From the NCBI RefSeq assembly GCF_023517775.1, contig NZ_CP082905.1:1-64000 (forward strand): a stretch of 64,000 nt of DNA. Direction: 5' to 3'. Positions 9,017 through 17,957 of this stretch are shown piece after piece (positions within the stretch are counted from its first letter, which is position 1; every line of letters begins with the position of its first letter). The notes under the pieces were generated by a model. The model was given only the letters and a program-made list of their open reading frames with translations, ran no database searches and was not told the origin of the DNA. The translations under genes were made by a program, and so were the position numbers. Source of the DNA: Mixta hanseatica (GTDB taxonomy: Bacteria; Pseudomonadota; Gammaproteobacteria; Enterobacterales; Enterobacteriaceae).

Positions 9017-9445
9017 ATGACTGATATCACTATTTACCACAACCCGGCCTGCGGGACGTCGCGTAACACCCTGGCACTTATCCGCAACAGTGGCGTGGAG
9101 CCAACAGTGATTTTGTATCTGGAGACGCCACCAACCCGCGACGAGCTGAAAAAGCTGATAGCAGATATGGGTATCAGCGCCCGCGCCCTGCTGCGCAAAA
9201 ATACAGAGCCGTATGAGCATCTGGGGCTGGCAGAAGACCGGTTCAGCGATGATGAACTGCTGAATGCGATGCTGGCTCACCCCATCCTCATCAACCGCCC
9301 GGTGGTTGTGACGCCACTCGGCACAAGGCTCTGTCGTCCGTCTGAAGCGGTTCTGGACATTCTGCCTGACCCGCAGAAGGAAGCATTTACGAAAGAGGAC
9401 GGCGAAAAAGTCATTGATGAACACGGAAACCGGATCAGCCACTGA
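9017..9445 (+). CDS. arsC: Glutaredoxin-dependent arsenate reductase ArsC
   Basis: A 142-residue ArsC of the R773 type. The active-site cysteine is in YHNPACGTSRNTL near residue 12, and the anion-binding arginine region lies in INRPVVVTPLGTRLCRP. It reduces arsenate to arsenite using glutathione and glutaredoxin, feeding ArsB. It is the last gene of the operon, 49 bp after arsB, and is followed by a strong hairpin. Confidence 0.93.
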   Translation: MTDITIYHNPACGTSRNTLALIRNSGVEPTVILYLETPPTRDELKKLIADMGISARALLRKNTEPYEHLGLAEDRFSDDELLNAMLAHPILINRPVVVTPLGTRLCRPSEAVLDILPDPQKEAFTKEDGEKVIDEHGNRISH

Positions 9446-9487
9446 TTTTTCAGTACGCTGCCGGCAGGAAGGGAGACGCAAAAACAG

Positions 9488-9512
9488 AAGCCGGCAGATG
9501 CCGGCTTTTTTT
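9488..9512. terminator. Terminator between arsC and arsH
   Basis: The stem AAGCCGGC/GCCGGCTT with an AGAT loop is followed by T6 on the plus strand. It ends arsRBC and, with flanking A residues, may also act on the converging arsH transcript, whose stop codon it touches. Confidence 0.85.
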
Positions 9513-10234
9513 CATATGCTGCGCTGATTAACCCGCTCAGACAGCTGCGCGGCACTCTCTTTCCTTTCGCTGTAGCGATCGGTCAGGTAGTCACTGCGAC
9601 CCCGCGTCAGCAGAGTGAACTTCATCAGCTCCTCCATTACGTCCACGATGCGGTCGTAGTATGGCGAAGGCTTCATGCGACCATCTTCATCAAATTCGGC
9701 CCAGGCTTTTGCCACGGATGACTGATTCGGGATAGTGATCATACGCATCCAGCGGCCGAGGATGCGCATCTGGTTGACGGCATTAAACGACTGCGAGCCG
9801 CCACTGACCTGCATAACGGCGAGAGTTTTGCCCTGAGAAGGCCGCACCGCCCCCGACGTCAGGGGTATCCAGTCTATCTGCGCCTTCATGATGCCGGTCA
9901 TGGCGCCGTGCCGTTCCGGCGAGCACCAGACCATGCCTTCGGACCAGAGAACCAGCTCGCGCAGCTCTGCAACTTTCGGATGCGTCTCCGGGGCGTCATC
10001 GGGCAGGGGCAGGCCGGACGGGTTAAAAATTTTCACTTCGGCACCCATTGCCGTCAGCAGCCGGGCCGCCTCTTCCGTTGTGAGACGGCTGTATGAGCGT
10101 TCCCGCAGCGAGCCGTACAGCATCAGGATGCGGGGCGGGTGCGCTACTTCTGCAGCCCTCAGCTTATCTTCAGTCAGCGGCACGTCCAGGAGTGAAGTAT
10201 CAATATTTTTCAGGGTATCGTTCATGTTGTTCAC
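9512..10234 (-). CDS. arsH: ArsH NADPH-FMN oxidoreductase (organoarsenical oxidase)
   Basis: A 240-residue ArsH. The flavodoxin-like FMN-binding motif [22 protein letters not shown] is near residue 40, followed by [23 protein letters not shown] and [15 protein letters not shown]. ArsH oxidises trivalent methyl- and aromatic arsenicals to less toxic pentavalent forms. The first codon is a GTG that overlaps the stop of the preceding arsR-like gene by 4 bp, so translation is coupled; an ATG three codons on is an alternative. It is the last gene of the arsN1-MFS-arsR-arsH operon. Confidence 0.92.
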   Translation of the reverse strand: MNNMNDTLKNIDTSLLDVPLTEDKLRAAEVAHPPRILMLYGSLRERSYSRLTTEEAARLLTAMGAEVKIFNPSGLPLPDDAPETHPKVAELRELVLWSEGMVWCSPERHGAMTGIMKAQIDWIPLTSGAVRPSQGKTLAVMQVSGGSQSFNAVNQMRILGRWMRMITIPNQSSVAKAWAEFDEDGRMKPSPYYDRIVDVMEELMKFTLLTRGRSDYLTDRYSERKESAAQLSERVNQRSI

Positions 10235-10563
10235 AATGAGGTCTCTTCATGAGTCGTCACGGTTGACAGACTGCAGCTGCCACCTGCACAGCATTCTTCT
10301 GTCAGAAAGGCCATCAGCTGTTCAAGCTGCACATAGCAGGGTTTGCAGAACAGGGTACGGCTCTGCCGCTCCTGGCTGACCAGCCCGGCGGACATCAGCG
10401 CGGAAATATGATGACTGAGCGTGGAGGGCGGAATACCGAGGCGCTTCTGCAGAACGCCGACCGGCAGGCCGTCATGACCCGCTCTCACCAGCTCCCGGTA
10501 CACGCTGAGACGGGTCGGATGCCCCAGCTCCCGAAGCGCATTTGCTGCTGTATTTAAATCCAT
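10231..10563 (-). CDS. Second ArsR-family repressor with C-terminal cysteines
   Basis: A 110-residue ArsR/SmtB regulator with a helix-turn-helix around [18 protein letters not shown]. It lacks the ELCVCEL motif of the upstream ArsR. Instead it has cysteines at 73 and 76 and a cluster at 91, 92 and 97 (ECCAGGSC), similar to the C-terminal arsenic site of Acidithiobacillus-type ArsR. It probably senses As(III) or organoarsenicals and controls this minus-strand operon. It overlaps arsH by 4 bp and follows the MFS gene by 48 bp. Confidence 0.85.
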   Translation of the reverse strand: MDLNTAANALRELGHPTRLSVYRELVRAGHDGLPVGVLQKRLGIPPSTLSHHISALMSAGLVSQERQSRTLFCKPCYVQLEQLMAFLTEECCAGGSCSLSTVTTHEETSL

Positions 10564-10611
10564 GCGGCCTCCTTAAACTATATTTCCAGAATAATGGAAA
10601 TGTAGACAGCG

Positions 10612-11838
10612 TCAAATATTTTTCCCCGGAATGGATGGCACGTTCTTATCCCGGTTCTGTCCAGCAGAGGAAGGATGGCGACGCCAGATCACTATGGAAA
10701 TCGCCGTGATGAACAGGGTAAGGATGGAAGATAAAAGCAGCGTGCCGGGTATGCCGTATCGCTCCAGCAGTATGGCGTAAGCTGACGGAGCGAGCGCCGC
10801 GAGTAAAAAAGCTGGTGACAGCAGTACGCCTGTTTTACGGGTATACTGCTGCGGATCAAACAGCACAAGAGGTAGTACGGCCTTAACTACCGTACTCAGT
10901 CCGTTCACAGCTCCGTAACTCAGAATAAAGATGGCTGTAGCCACAGGGGTAACATTACCTGCAAGGCCGGCCAGAAAGCAAAATGGCAGCAGAATGCCGG
11001 TAACCAGGCTCAGACGGATCGCAGAGGTACGTGCGCCAGAAGCCACGTCCAGCAGTCTGGCGCTCACCTGTCCCACTCCCCACAACATACCCGCCACAGC
11101 GGGCATACCATAAGCGGCCAGTATCTGAGGAAAATGAGTGGACATGCCGGTGGAAACAAAGCTTATCAGCGCTATTAGCGTGGCGTACCACAGGCCGCTG
11201 ATGAATGCTTTTCGGTCTTCTGCTGTTCCGATCGCCGGAAGAGCGGGCTGCCCGGCAACGGGAGGTTGACTCCGATGCCCTGCCGGAACGGTGGACAGAA
11301 AAAGCAGGCTGACAATGCCCGCACAGCCGTAAACGATAATCGCATGCCGCCAGTCGGTAATGTGCAGTAGCGCTGCGCCAGCTGGCCAGAACGCGGCTGA
11401 AGCGAGGCCACCCAGCAGGGTGACCAGGGAGACTGCCCGGCGGGCCCCTGCGCCTGCGGTTTCTACTAGCAGAGCAAACGCGGCATCATACAGAGCAAGT
11501 CGCATGCCGGCTCCCATCAGGAGCCAGACGGCAACCCACGATGCTGTTGAATGGGTAAAAGCCATCAGAAAACAACCGAGGACTATGGCGAAGGTTCCCG
11601 CCATCATCATCGTATGTACGCCGGTACGGGACATAAGGGGGCCGGTAAGCGGCGAAACAAGCCCCATAACAAGCATGGCAGTAGTCAGCCCGGAGAATGT
11701 CACAGCCGGCGACCAGCCTGTCTCCGCCATGATGGCGGTCCCGAAGACTCCCGGCATATAGAATGTGATACCCCAGTTGATTAGCTGCGTCATGCCAATG
11801 CAGAAAATGGTGCGGCCTGTCAGATGCCCGTCAGTCAA
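10612..11838 (-). CDS. MFS transporter in the arsenic operon
   Basis: A 408-residue protein with about twelve transmembrane helices, beginning TGRTIFCIGMTQLINWGITFYM. It is a major facilitator of unassigned substrate. Its start overlaps the stop of the acetyltransferase gene by 4 bp, so the two are translationally coupled and probably handle the same compound. In this context (arsN1-like gene, ArsR, ArsH) export of an organoarsenical such as arsinothricin, or of its acetylated form, is plausible but not shown by the sequence. It is not recognisably ArsB, Acr3 or ArsP. Confidence 0.75.
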   Translation of the reverse strand: MTDGHLTGRTIFCIGMTQLINWGITFYMPGVFGTAIMAETGWSPAVTFSGLTTAMLVMGLVSPLTGPLMSRTGVHTMMMAGTFAIVLGCFLMAFTHSTASWVAVWLLMGAGMRLALYDAAFALLVETAGAGARRAVSLVTLLGGLASAAFWPAGAALLHITDWRHAIIVYGCAGIVSLLFLSTVPAGHRSQPPVAGQPALPAIGTAEDRKAFISGLWYATLIALISFVSTGMSTHFPQILAAYGMPAVAGMLWGVGQVSARLLDVASGARTSAIRLSLVTGILLPFCFLAGLAGNVTPVATAIFILSYGAVNGLSTVVKAVLPLVLFDPQQYTRKTGVLLSPAFLLAALAPSAYAILLERYGIPGTLLLSSILTLFITAISIVIWRRHPSSAGQNRDKNVPSIPGKNI

Positions 11839-12362
11839 CCTGTGCTCTCCGGAAATGTGGCGTCGCCCTGCCCGAGCGTACGCTGCAGGATGACCGTATC
11901 AAGCCAGCGTCCGTGCTTGAAGCCCACAGATTTGAGCGTTCCTGTAATGCTGAAGCCCGCCGCGCGATGCAGGGCAAGAGAGGCGGTATTTTCGCTGTTT
12001 CCGACTACGGCCACGAGCTGGCGAAAGCTACGGGCCTCTGCCCATGCGACCGCACTCGATAACAGCTTTTTTCCGATCCCCTGGCCCTGAAAGTTGGGGG
12101 CAATATATACAGAGTCCTCCAGGGTGAATCTGTAGGCGCACCGTTCCCGGTAGAGTGACAGGTAGCAGTATCCGCGCACATTGCCGTCCTCAACCGCCAC
12201 AAACCAGGGCAGTCCTGCTGCACGCACCTTTTTCAGACGGGCTGTCATTTCAGCCAAATCCGGCGGTTCGGTTTCAAAAGTGGCGGTGCCATGCAATACG
12301 TGATAAGCATAAATCTGCTGGATGGCAGGAATATGTCGTTCATCTGCTTCGGTTATTTCCAT
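11835..12362 (-). CDS. arsN1: ArsN1/Pat-like GNAT acetyltransferase
   Basis: A 175-residue GNAT protein of the phosphinothricin acetyltransferase type: YAYHVLHGTATFETEPP near the start, the acetyl-CoA loop NFQGQGIGKKLL around residue 95, and the C-terminal SVGFKHGRWLDTVILQRTLG that marks Pat-like enzymes. Members found in ars operons (ArsN1) acetylate the amino group of arsinothricin, an arsenic mimic of glutamate, and also phosphinothricin. It is first in the minus-strand operon and is divergent from a LysR gene 98 bp away, a common regulator/target layout. Confidence 0.78.
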   Translation of the reverse strand: MEITEADERHIPAIQQIYAYHVLHGTATFETEPPDLAEMTARLKKVRAAGLPWFVAVEDGNVRGYCYLSLYRERCAYRFTLEDSVYIAPNFQGQGIGKKLLSSAVAWAEARSFRQLVAVVGNSENTASLALHRAAGFSITGTLKSVGFKHGRWLDTVILQRTLGQGDATFPESTG

Positions 12363-12460
12363 CGGTACGGCTCCTTCTACGGTCAGAAGCAGAGACTAAC
12401 CCGAATGAATAATTTCAGACAGGCAGCAGGACTTATCAGCGGCATAAGGAAAATTTTGGT

Positions 12461-13366
12461 ATGGCAAACCTGAACCTCGATTACCTGGCTACTTTCAGAC
12501 TGGTCGTCAGCCGGGGCAGTTTCTCCGGCGCGGCTGAAGCACTTAGCCTGTCGCAGCCGGCAGTGAGCCTGCAGATAAGACAACTGGAGCAGGCGCTTCA
12601 GGTCCGGCTTATTGAGCGAACCAGCCGGGGAGTAAGGCCCACGCCTGCCGGGCTGACTCTCGTTGAGCACAGCATGAAAATTGATGCAGTGGTAAGTACA
12701 GCAGTTGAATCGGTGTGCCTGCATTCCGACGAGATAACCGGCACTGTTACTGTCGGCACAGGCGCAACGGCCTGTATTCATCTACTGCCCCCCTTACTGC
12801 AGCAACTGCGGCAGGCCCATCCCCTGCTGAAGGTGGACGTACGCACAGGTAACACTTCCGATATTGTGCGGGGCGTGGAGGAAAATCGTATAGATATTGG
12901 CCTGGTGACTCTGCCAGCCGCAGGTAAAAACCTGAACATCATCCCGCAGGGTACGGATGAGTTTGTTGTCATCATGGAAAAGGATGCATCAGAGCAGAGC
13001 GCGAAAATATGGACTCCGGGCGCCTTGCTGCCGCTGCCGCTGATTATCTTTGAACCGGGAAGCGGGACACGCGCCCTGATTGACCAGTGGTTCCGGGAGA
13101 CGGGACATATTGCCTGCCCGGTCATGGAGCTTGGCAGTATCGAGGCTATTAAAAGAATGGTCCGTGCAGGTCTTGGCTACAGCATTGTTCCCCGAATGTC
13201 CGTTGCATGCATCGAGGAAAGATCGGGGCTCGATCTTTACTCTGTGACGCCCTCTCTTCACCGGACTCTCGGGGCAGTTATGCGGGAGGACCGGATTGTA
13301 AGCAGAGGAATCAATGAAGTGCTGAAAAGCCTAAACAGCAGTTTTGCAAAAAACGAAATCATATAA
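12461..13366 (+). CDS. LysR-family transcriptional regulator
   Basis: A 301-residue LysR protein with an N-terminal winged helix (DYLATFRLVVSRGSFSGAAEAL, QPAVSLQIRQLEQALQVRLIERT) and a two-lobe effector domain. It is divergent from the arsN1-like acetyltransferase with a 98-bp intergenic region, so it likely controls arsN1 and the MFS gene. No LysR box was identified with confidence. The inducer is unknown. Confidence 0.85.
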   Translation: MANLNLDYLATFRLVVSRGSFSGAAEALSLSQPAVSLQIRQLEQALQVRLIERTSRGVRPTPAGLTLVEHSMKIDAVVSTAVESVCLHSDEITGTVTVGTGATACIHLLPPLLQQLRQAHPLLKVDVRTGNTSDIVRGVEENRIDIGLVTLPAAGKNLNIIPQGTDEFVVIMEKDASEQSAKIWTPGALLPLPLIIFEPGSGTRALIDQWFRETGHIACPVMELGSIEAIKRMVRAGLGYSIVPRMSVACIEERSGLDLYSVTPSLHRTLGAVMREDRIVSRGINEVLKSLNSSFAKNEII

Positions 13367-14116
13367 ATATTATTCGATATCTAAACCGGACAGGTCCGGT
13401 CTACTCTTCCCGGCGAAGTATCACTACAGCGTTTACCAGCTACCAATGTCCGCTCCTGGCACACAGCGGACATTCAGCCCGGTTAAGCTTCCCTGCCTGA
13501 AGCGAACGAGTCTGGCGTGCAGTGCGCAATCAGCCCTGAATGCCGCTGAGAGTGACACTGATGTTAAACGGCACAGCGCGCCCGGCATAGCCGGTTACAG
13601 GCACATACATCGCTGCCGCATCATACCTTTCTCTGAACGGCTTAAACCAACTCCCAGCAAAAAAACAGCTATGGTAAACCCTTTTAACTACGGTGAACGG
13701 GCTTTACGGCGCTTGCGACGTTAAGTCTTGGCGTCTGCAGCTTACTGCTAACGCCAGGGGGCAATATAACTCTCAGCGACAGCCATAGCACTTAACACGC
13801 TAGCCGCTAACTTAAGTAAGCAACCGATACAAAACACATAGTAAAAGTTAGTTGTTAAATACTTCTTAAAATCATTAGCTTATTAATAACTAATTGTTAG
13901 TTTCATTCAGATACAATGACGGCTGCGTGATTGCCCGCAGCAGGGAAGCGAAGAAGTATGTGAAAATGGGCGAGCCGTGGTTTAAAATAAAAAATCAGCA
14001 ATTCCCCGAGAAAATACATTTCTTTTCAAGCAATTATGCGCTTTAGTAAGTTAAGTGGAATGCAACATTTGCGGTATAGACTTTAGCCAGTTGTCCTGAA
14101 CTGAAAGGGGAAGGCC
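13367..14116. other. 750-bp non-coding stretch before recombinase genes
   Basis: A short hairpin, ACCGGAC/GTCCGGT (around 13385-13399), probably terminates the LysR gene. The rest has no convincing gene. The part at 13840-13905 is AT-rich, with related motifs AAAAGTTAGTT (13843-13853) and, inverted, AACTAATTGTTAGTT. The first also occurs at the left island edge (6990-7000). The area could hold recombination or regulatory sites for the downstream recombinases. Confidence 0.4.
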
Positions 14117-15106
14117 GTGAACACAAAAACACATTCCACTTCGGCTTTGCTGCTGGCCGGGCAGTGGCTTAAAATTCTTTCGAATTTAGGAAGAGCCAGC
14201 TCAACTATTAAAGCCTATCGAAGTGCCCTGACGCATTTTTTTGCCTTCTGTGAAATACACGATATTGCTCCTGAAAGGGCTTCCTTTGAAGACATTGCAG
14301 GATATATCCGCCCTCAGCTCCCTGATATGCCGTCACCCGTTGCCAGCGCCACACTCCAGTTGCGCATTTCAGCTCTTCGCCTCTGGTATGACTTTCTGAT
14401 CTACCAGGATATTTGCCGTCTCAACCCGTTACCCCGTTCGGGTTTGCCTGGTGCCATTTATACCGGGCGAGGCCTGATCCCACGTATCACCCGCCTCCCC
14501 GTTATTCCCGATGACGGGCAGTGGCTCAGGTTCCTGAAACACGTTTCTGCCGCGTCCCTGCGTGACCGGCTGATGCTTGCTCTGGCGTATTATGGCGCGC
14601 TCCGGCGTACGGAAGTGACGGCTCTGAGGCTTGAGGACATTGATCTGGCTCACCGCCTGATACGCATCCGCGCAGAGACGACGAAAAACAGACGGGAAAG
14701 AATGGTCTGCTACAGCGCTGACGTTGCGCGGGTACTGGCAAATCATTTCCAACAGCTACGGCTGGCAGGCTGGTCAGGCGGTGCTCTGTTCCGTTCCGCC
14801 TCTGACCGTAATTACGGCGCTCCGCTCTCGTTCTGGAGCTGGAGTAAAACCGTGCGGAAATGGGCGACAGAGACTGATCAGCCAGACATCACCACGCATA
14901 CTTTTCGTCACCTCCGGCTGACGCACCTGGCACGGGCCGGATGGAAACTGCATGAACTGGCTACGTATGCAGGGCACAGGGACCCGCGTACCACACAAAT
15001 TTATATTCATCTGTCGGGAACGGATATGGCTGCCCGCATGGCTGCTGCCGTCGCTGAAACCGACCGGAAGATCGCAGAGCTTATCTTTCAGGCGGGGGCA
15101 GTGTGA
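14117..15106 (+). CDS. Tyrosine recombinase, Tn554 TnpA-like
   Basis: A 329-residue phage-integrase-family protein. It has an N-terminal SAM-like core-binding domain (TIKAYRSALTHFFAFCE) and a C-terminal catalytic domain with Arg in YYGALRRTEVTALRLEDI, His-x-x-Arg in THTFRHLRLTHLARAG, a third-position His in YAGHRDPRTTQIYIHL and the nucleophile Tyr in the same block. It starts with GTG after AAGGGGAAGG. It overlaps the next gene by 4 bp. The pairing of a short and a long tyrosine recombinase recalls TnpA/TnpB of Tn554. Confidence 0.85.
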   Translation: MNTKTHSTSALLLAGQWLKILSNLGRASSTIKAYRSALTHFFAFCEIHDIAPERASFEDIAGYIRPQLPDMPSPVASATLQLRISALRLWYDFLIYQDICRLNPLPRSGLPGAIYTGRGLIPRITRLPVIPDDGQWLRFLKHVSAASLRDRLMLALAYYGALRRTEVTALRLEDIDLAHRLIRIRAETTKNRRERMVCYSADVARVLANHFQQLRLAGWSGGALFRSASDRNYGAPLSFWSWSKTVRKWATETDQPDITTHTFRHLRLTHLARAGWKLHELATYAGHRDPRTTQIYIHLSGTDMAARMAAAVAETDRKIAELIFQAGAV

Positions 15107-17232
15107 TGAAAGCAGAAACAGGAATTCATAACATTTATGTCCCTTTCAGTCGTTCAGACTATCAGCTGAATAATGTGTTAAACACTGAAGAGCGCGAGGC
15201 GTTAAGCACCGGGCACAAACGTACCTCTGCTCTGAGCCAGCAAGGTCCGCTGTCATCTTTACTGCGGCCTCTTCAGGATATTGCCGACCGCAGCGGCACA
15301 AGTGACAGACTCGTCAGGATTATCATTTCTGCCGTTCTGGCGGAAATACACCGGACAGGGCAACCCTGCTGGCTGTGGGGATCAGAAAAGTGGCTGACGC
15401 TGTGCCAGCAGCACCGTTCAGGCAGGCCCCTTATTGCGGCTTTTGCCTTCCATCTTGGCCCGTTCCCCTCACCGTTCGATCTGCCGCATCATGGTGCCCC
15501 GTCGCTGTACGCCTGTGCCATCTATGGCCGGGAATTTTTCACACAGGAACTTAACCGGCTGACGGAAGCTCTGGTTTCACTGGGATACAAACGCAGGAAC
15601 CAGAAAAATCAGCTGTCAGCCCTGCTGGGCATACTGATGATGATGAACAGTAATCCTCAGCTCGAAAGCTTCACGACTGATCTCCTGTGGCGCGCGCAGA
15701 AATATCACGATCGCGGGATCGCAAAGACAGTGGGCAGAGTTTCGCATGCGCTTGCCGCAATGGGCATCATCAAAAGCCCCGTGCGTATGCGCAATTACCA
15801 GGAGTGGCGCGAAAAACCGACAGAAGACATCGCACTGGCCTGGGTAGCATGGTGCCGGCGGTGGAGGGAAACCTCAGTGCTTCGTCCCCGATCCAGAGAG
15901 AGCCAGTACAGTTTTATCCTCCGCTGCGGCCTGTGGCTCGCCCGGGAGCATCCGGAAATACGCGAGCCGTCCGACTGGACAATGGAGATCTGCGCAAGCT
16001 TCATTGCAACAGTCGGAAGAATGAAAGTCGATGAACTTTCTCTGGGCACGGCACAGGGGATGCGCCGGTCTTCCCGTTCCGGAGAACCCATGCTGCCAAA
16101 CTCCCGCGCCGGTTTTGTGTATGCCGTCCGCCGCTTTATGATTGACTACGAGAGCTGGGGATGGGGACGGCTGAAATTCAGTCCGTCCCGCCATCTCTCC
16201 ACGCCTGATACGCCGCTGTTTCGTCAGGGCGTCAACCCCCGGGTTATTGATGATCCGGTCTGGCTGAAACTGGTATGGGCAAGTCTGAACCTGCGTCAGG
16301 AAGATTTGCTGAGTGAAATTCATTATCCCCTGTCTATGCTGCAGGCTATGGCGGTCATCTGGACGCATGCAGGGCTGCGCCAGAATGAGCTGATGCGCCT
16401 GACCGCAGGCTGCATCATTCCACAATCGGAAGATATTAACCGGGACGACGGCAGTACCATTCCTGCCGGGACCCTTTGCTACCTTAATGTGCCAGCTGGC
16501 AAGACCTCTAAAGCCTTTGTTAAACCGGTTTCTGCTGCAGTGAAAAAGTATGTCGATATCTGGCTGGCAGAGCGACCAGAAGAGCAGGCAGCGCTGACGG
16601 ATGAACGCACCGGTGAAAAGGTCCGTTTCCTGTTTCAGTACCGGGGCAAAGCCGTGGGAAGAGATATAATAAACCGCACCGTTATTCCGGTTCTCTGTGC
16701 CAGAGCGGGGATGCCGGAGGAAGACAGCCGGGGTCCCATTACCAGCCACCGGGGGCGAGCATCGGCCGTGACAGCACTGGCCAGTGTTCCTCAGGGCATG
16801 TCGCTATACGAGCTGATGCAGTGGTCAGGTCACTCTTCGCCGCAGTCTACGATGCATTATATTCGTATACGGCCGACACAGCTGGCAGCCTCTTTTGTGA
16901 AGGCGGACCGGGTCGCGCATATGATGAGCGTGCTGATTGACCATGATCCGCTTGCCGTCAGCCTCACCGGTCCGGCAATATATTATGATCTCGGCGATTC
17001 GTACTGTATGAATCCTTTCTGGAGCAACTGCCCGCACCGGATGGCGTGCATCGGTTGTGACTTTAATCTGCCAAAACAGAGTGCAAGAGGACTTCTGCTC
17101 GAAAGTAAGGCGTCCGTAAAAAGATATCTGGAGGAGGTGCCGCTGACGGTTGACGAGAGAGCCATCGTGGAGGGAGATACGGAAAAACTGGAGGCTGCTC
17201 TGAGAAAAAGCAGTAAGGTTCTCATCCGGTAA
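15103..17232 (+). CDS. Large tyrosine recombinase, Tn554 TnpB-like
   Basis: A 709-residue protein with a C-terminal tyrosine recombinase domain: Arg in THAGLRQNELMRLTAG, His/Arg in TSHRGRASAVTAL, then WSGHSSPQSTMHYIRIRP with the histidine and nucleophile tyrosine. A cysteine-rich tail, CPHRMACIGCDFNLPK, resembles the zinc-binding tail of Tn554 TnpB-type proteins. The roughly 400-residue N-terminal part is unique to the large subunit. The start overlaps the preceding recombinase. No TnpC-like gene follows. The pair is the likely mobility module of the island. Confidence 0.82.
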   Translation: MMKAETGIHNIYVPFSRSDYQLNNVLNTEEREALSTGHKRTSALSQQGPLSSLLRPLQDIADRSGTSDRLVRIIISAVLAEIHRTGQPCWLWGSEKWLTLCQQHRSGRPLIAAFAFHLGPFPSPFDLPHHGAPSLYACAIYGREFFTQELNRLTEALVSLGYKRRNQKNQLSALLGILMMMNSNPQLESFTTDLLWRAQKYHDRGIAKTVGRVSHALAAMGIIKSPVRMRNYQEWREKPTEDIALAWVAWCRRWRETSVLRPRSRESQYSFILRCGLWLAREHPEIREPSDWTMEICASFIATVGRMKVDELSLGTAQGMRRSSRSGEPMLPNSRAGFVYAVRRFMIDYESWGWGRLKFSPSRHLSTPDTPLFRQGVNPRVIDDPVWLKLVWASLNLRQEDLLSEIHYPLSMLQAMAVIWTHAGLRQNELMRLTAGCIIPQSEDINRDDGSTIPAGTLCYLNVPAGKTSKAFVKPVSAAVKKYVDIWLAERPEEQAALTDERTGEKVRFLFQYRGKAVGRDIINRTVIPVLCARAGMPEEDSRGPITSHRGRASAVTALASVPQGMSLYELMQWSGHSSPQSTMHYIRIRPTQLAASFVKADRVAHMMSVLIDHDPLAVSLTGPAIYYDLGDSYCMNPFWSNCPHRMACIGCDFNLPKQSARGLLLESKASVKRYLEEVPLTVDERAIVEGDTEKLEAALRKSSKVLIR

Positions 17233-17402
17233 AACATCTGTCCGGACAGCATATTATTTCAGGTAAGTAGCAGCACAGTGCGTGAGTTCTGCGTCGTAAC
17301 AGAAAGTCAGCAGTCAAAGCTGATTCACTGAGCCATACCTCTTTTTTCCGCAGTCATTCCGGTTTAGATTATTTCTTTTTTCTGCCTGAAAAAAGATAAA
17401 TA

Positions 17403-17423
17403 AGGGCCCTCTCAGGGGCCCTG
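17403..17423 (-). terminator. Hairpin after DUF305 gene
   Basis: The stem AGGGCCCT/AGGGGCCCT lies about 40 bp beyond the DUF305 stop and is followed on the minus strand by an A/T-rich tract ending in T6. It could terminate the pco-linked transcript and, weakly, the recombinase transcript from the other side. Confidence 0.55.
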
Positions 17424-17462
17424 CCGGTCGGTTGAAATCAGTCTTCTGATGTCAGCTGTAAA

Positions 17463-17813
17463 CTATTTATTCAGCCATTTTTCCAGATGTTCAATCTCCG
17501 CCTTCTGTGCTTTGATGACATCTTCAGCCATATTTCTCATTTCAGGATCTTTTCCGTACTTCAGCTCTGTTTCGGCCATGGCTATCGCGCCTTTATGGTG
17601 CTCAGCCATGCCTCTGGCAAAAGCCCTGTCTGCATCCTGCTCCTTCATCGCATCCATCATGCTGCGGTGCATATTCTGCATGCCGGCCATGTATTCTTTT
17701 GAGGCCGGGGACATATGCATGTCCTGCGTCATCTTCATATCTGGCTTCTGTGCCATAGCCGCAACTGGCAGAACAACCAGCAGGGAAACCAGGGCTGTCT
17801 GTAATTTTTTCAT
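17463..17813 (-). CDS. DUF305 periplasmic protein, copper-linked
   Basis: A 116-residue protein with a signal peptide (MKKLQTALVSLLVVLPVAAMAQ) and a His/Met-rich mature part (MKMTQDMHMSP, YMAGMQNMHRSMMDAM, GMAEHHKGAIAMAETEL) typical of DUF305, a ferritin-like helical family often found with copper genes. It lies 144 bp after pcoS, where pcoE is found in the classical pco operon. Periplasmic copper binding is a reasonable inference. Confidence 0.82.
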   Translation of the reverse strand: MKKLQTALVSLLVVLPVAAMAQKPDMKMTQDMHMSPASKEYMAGMQNMHRSMMDAMKEQDADRAFARGMAEHHKGAIAMAETELKYGKDPEMRNMAEDVIKAQKAEIEHLEKWLNK

Positions 17814-17957
17814 GATCCGTTCCTTTACTGGGCTAAGATACTCAAGTTTAGTTAAGCACCCGGGATCGTTTCACAAAACCGGGAAAGAAATCCTTGATTT
17901 AAAGCAGTTCAGAATTATTACGGGCGAAAGCATGAAGAAAGCGCACATCAACGTAAA

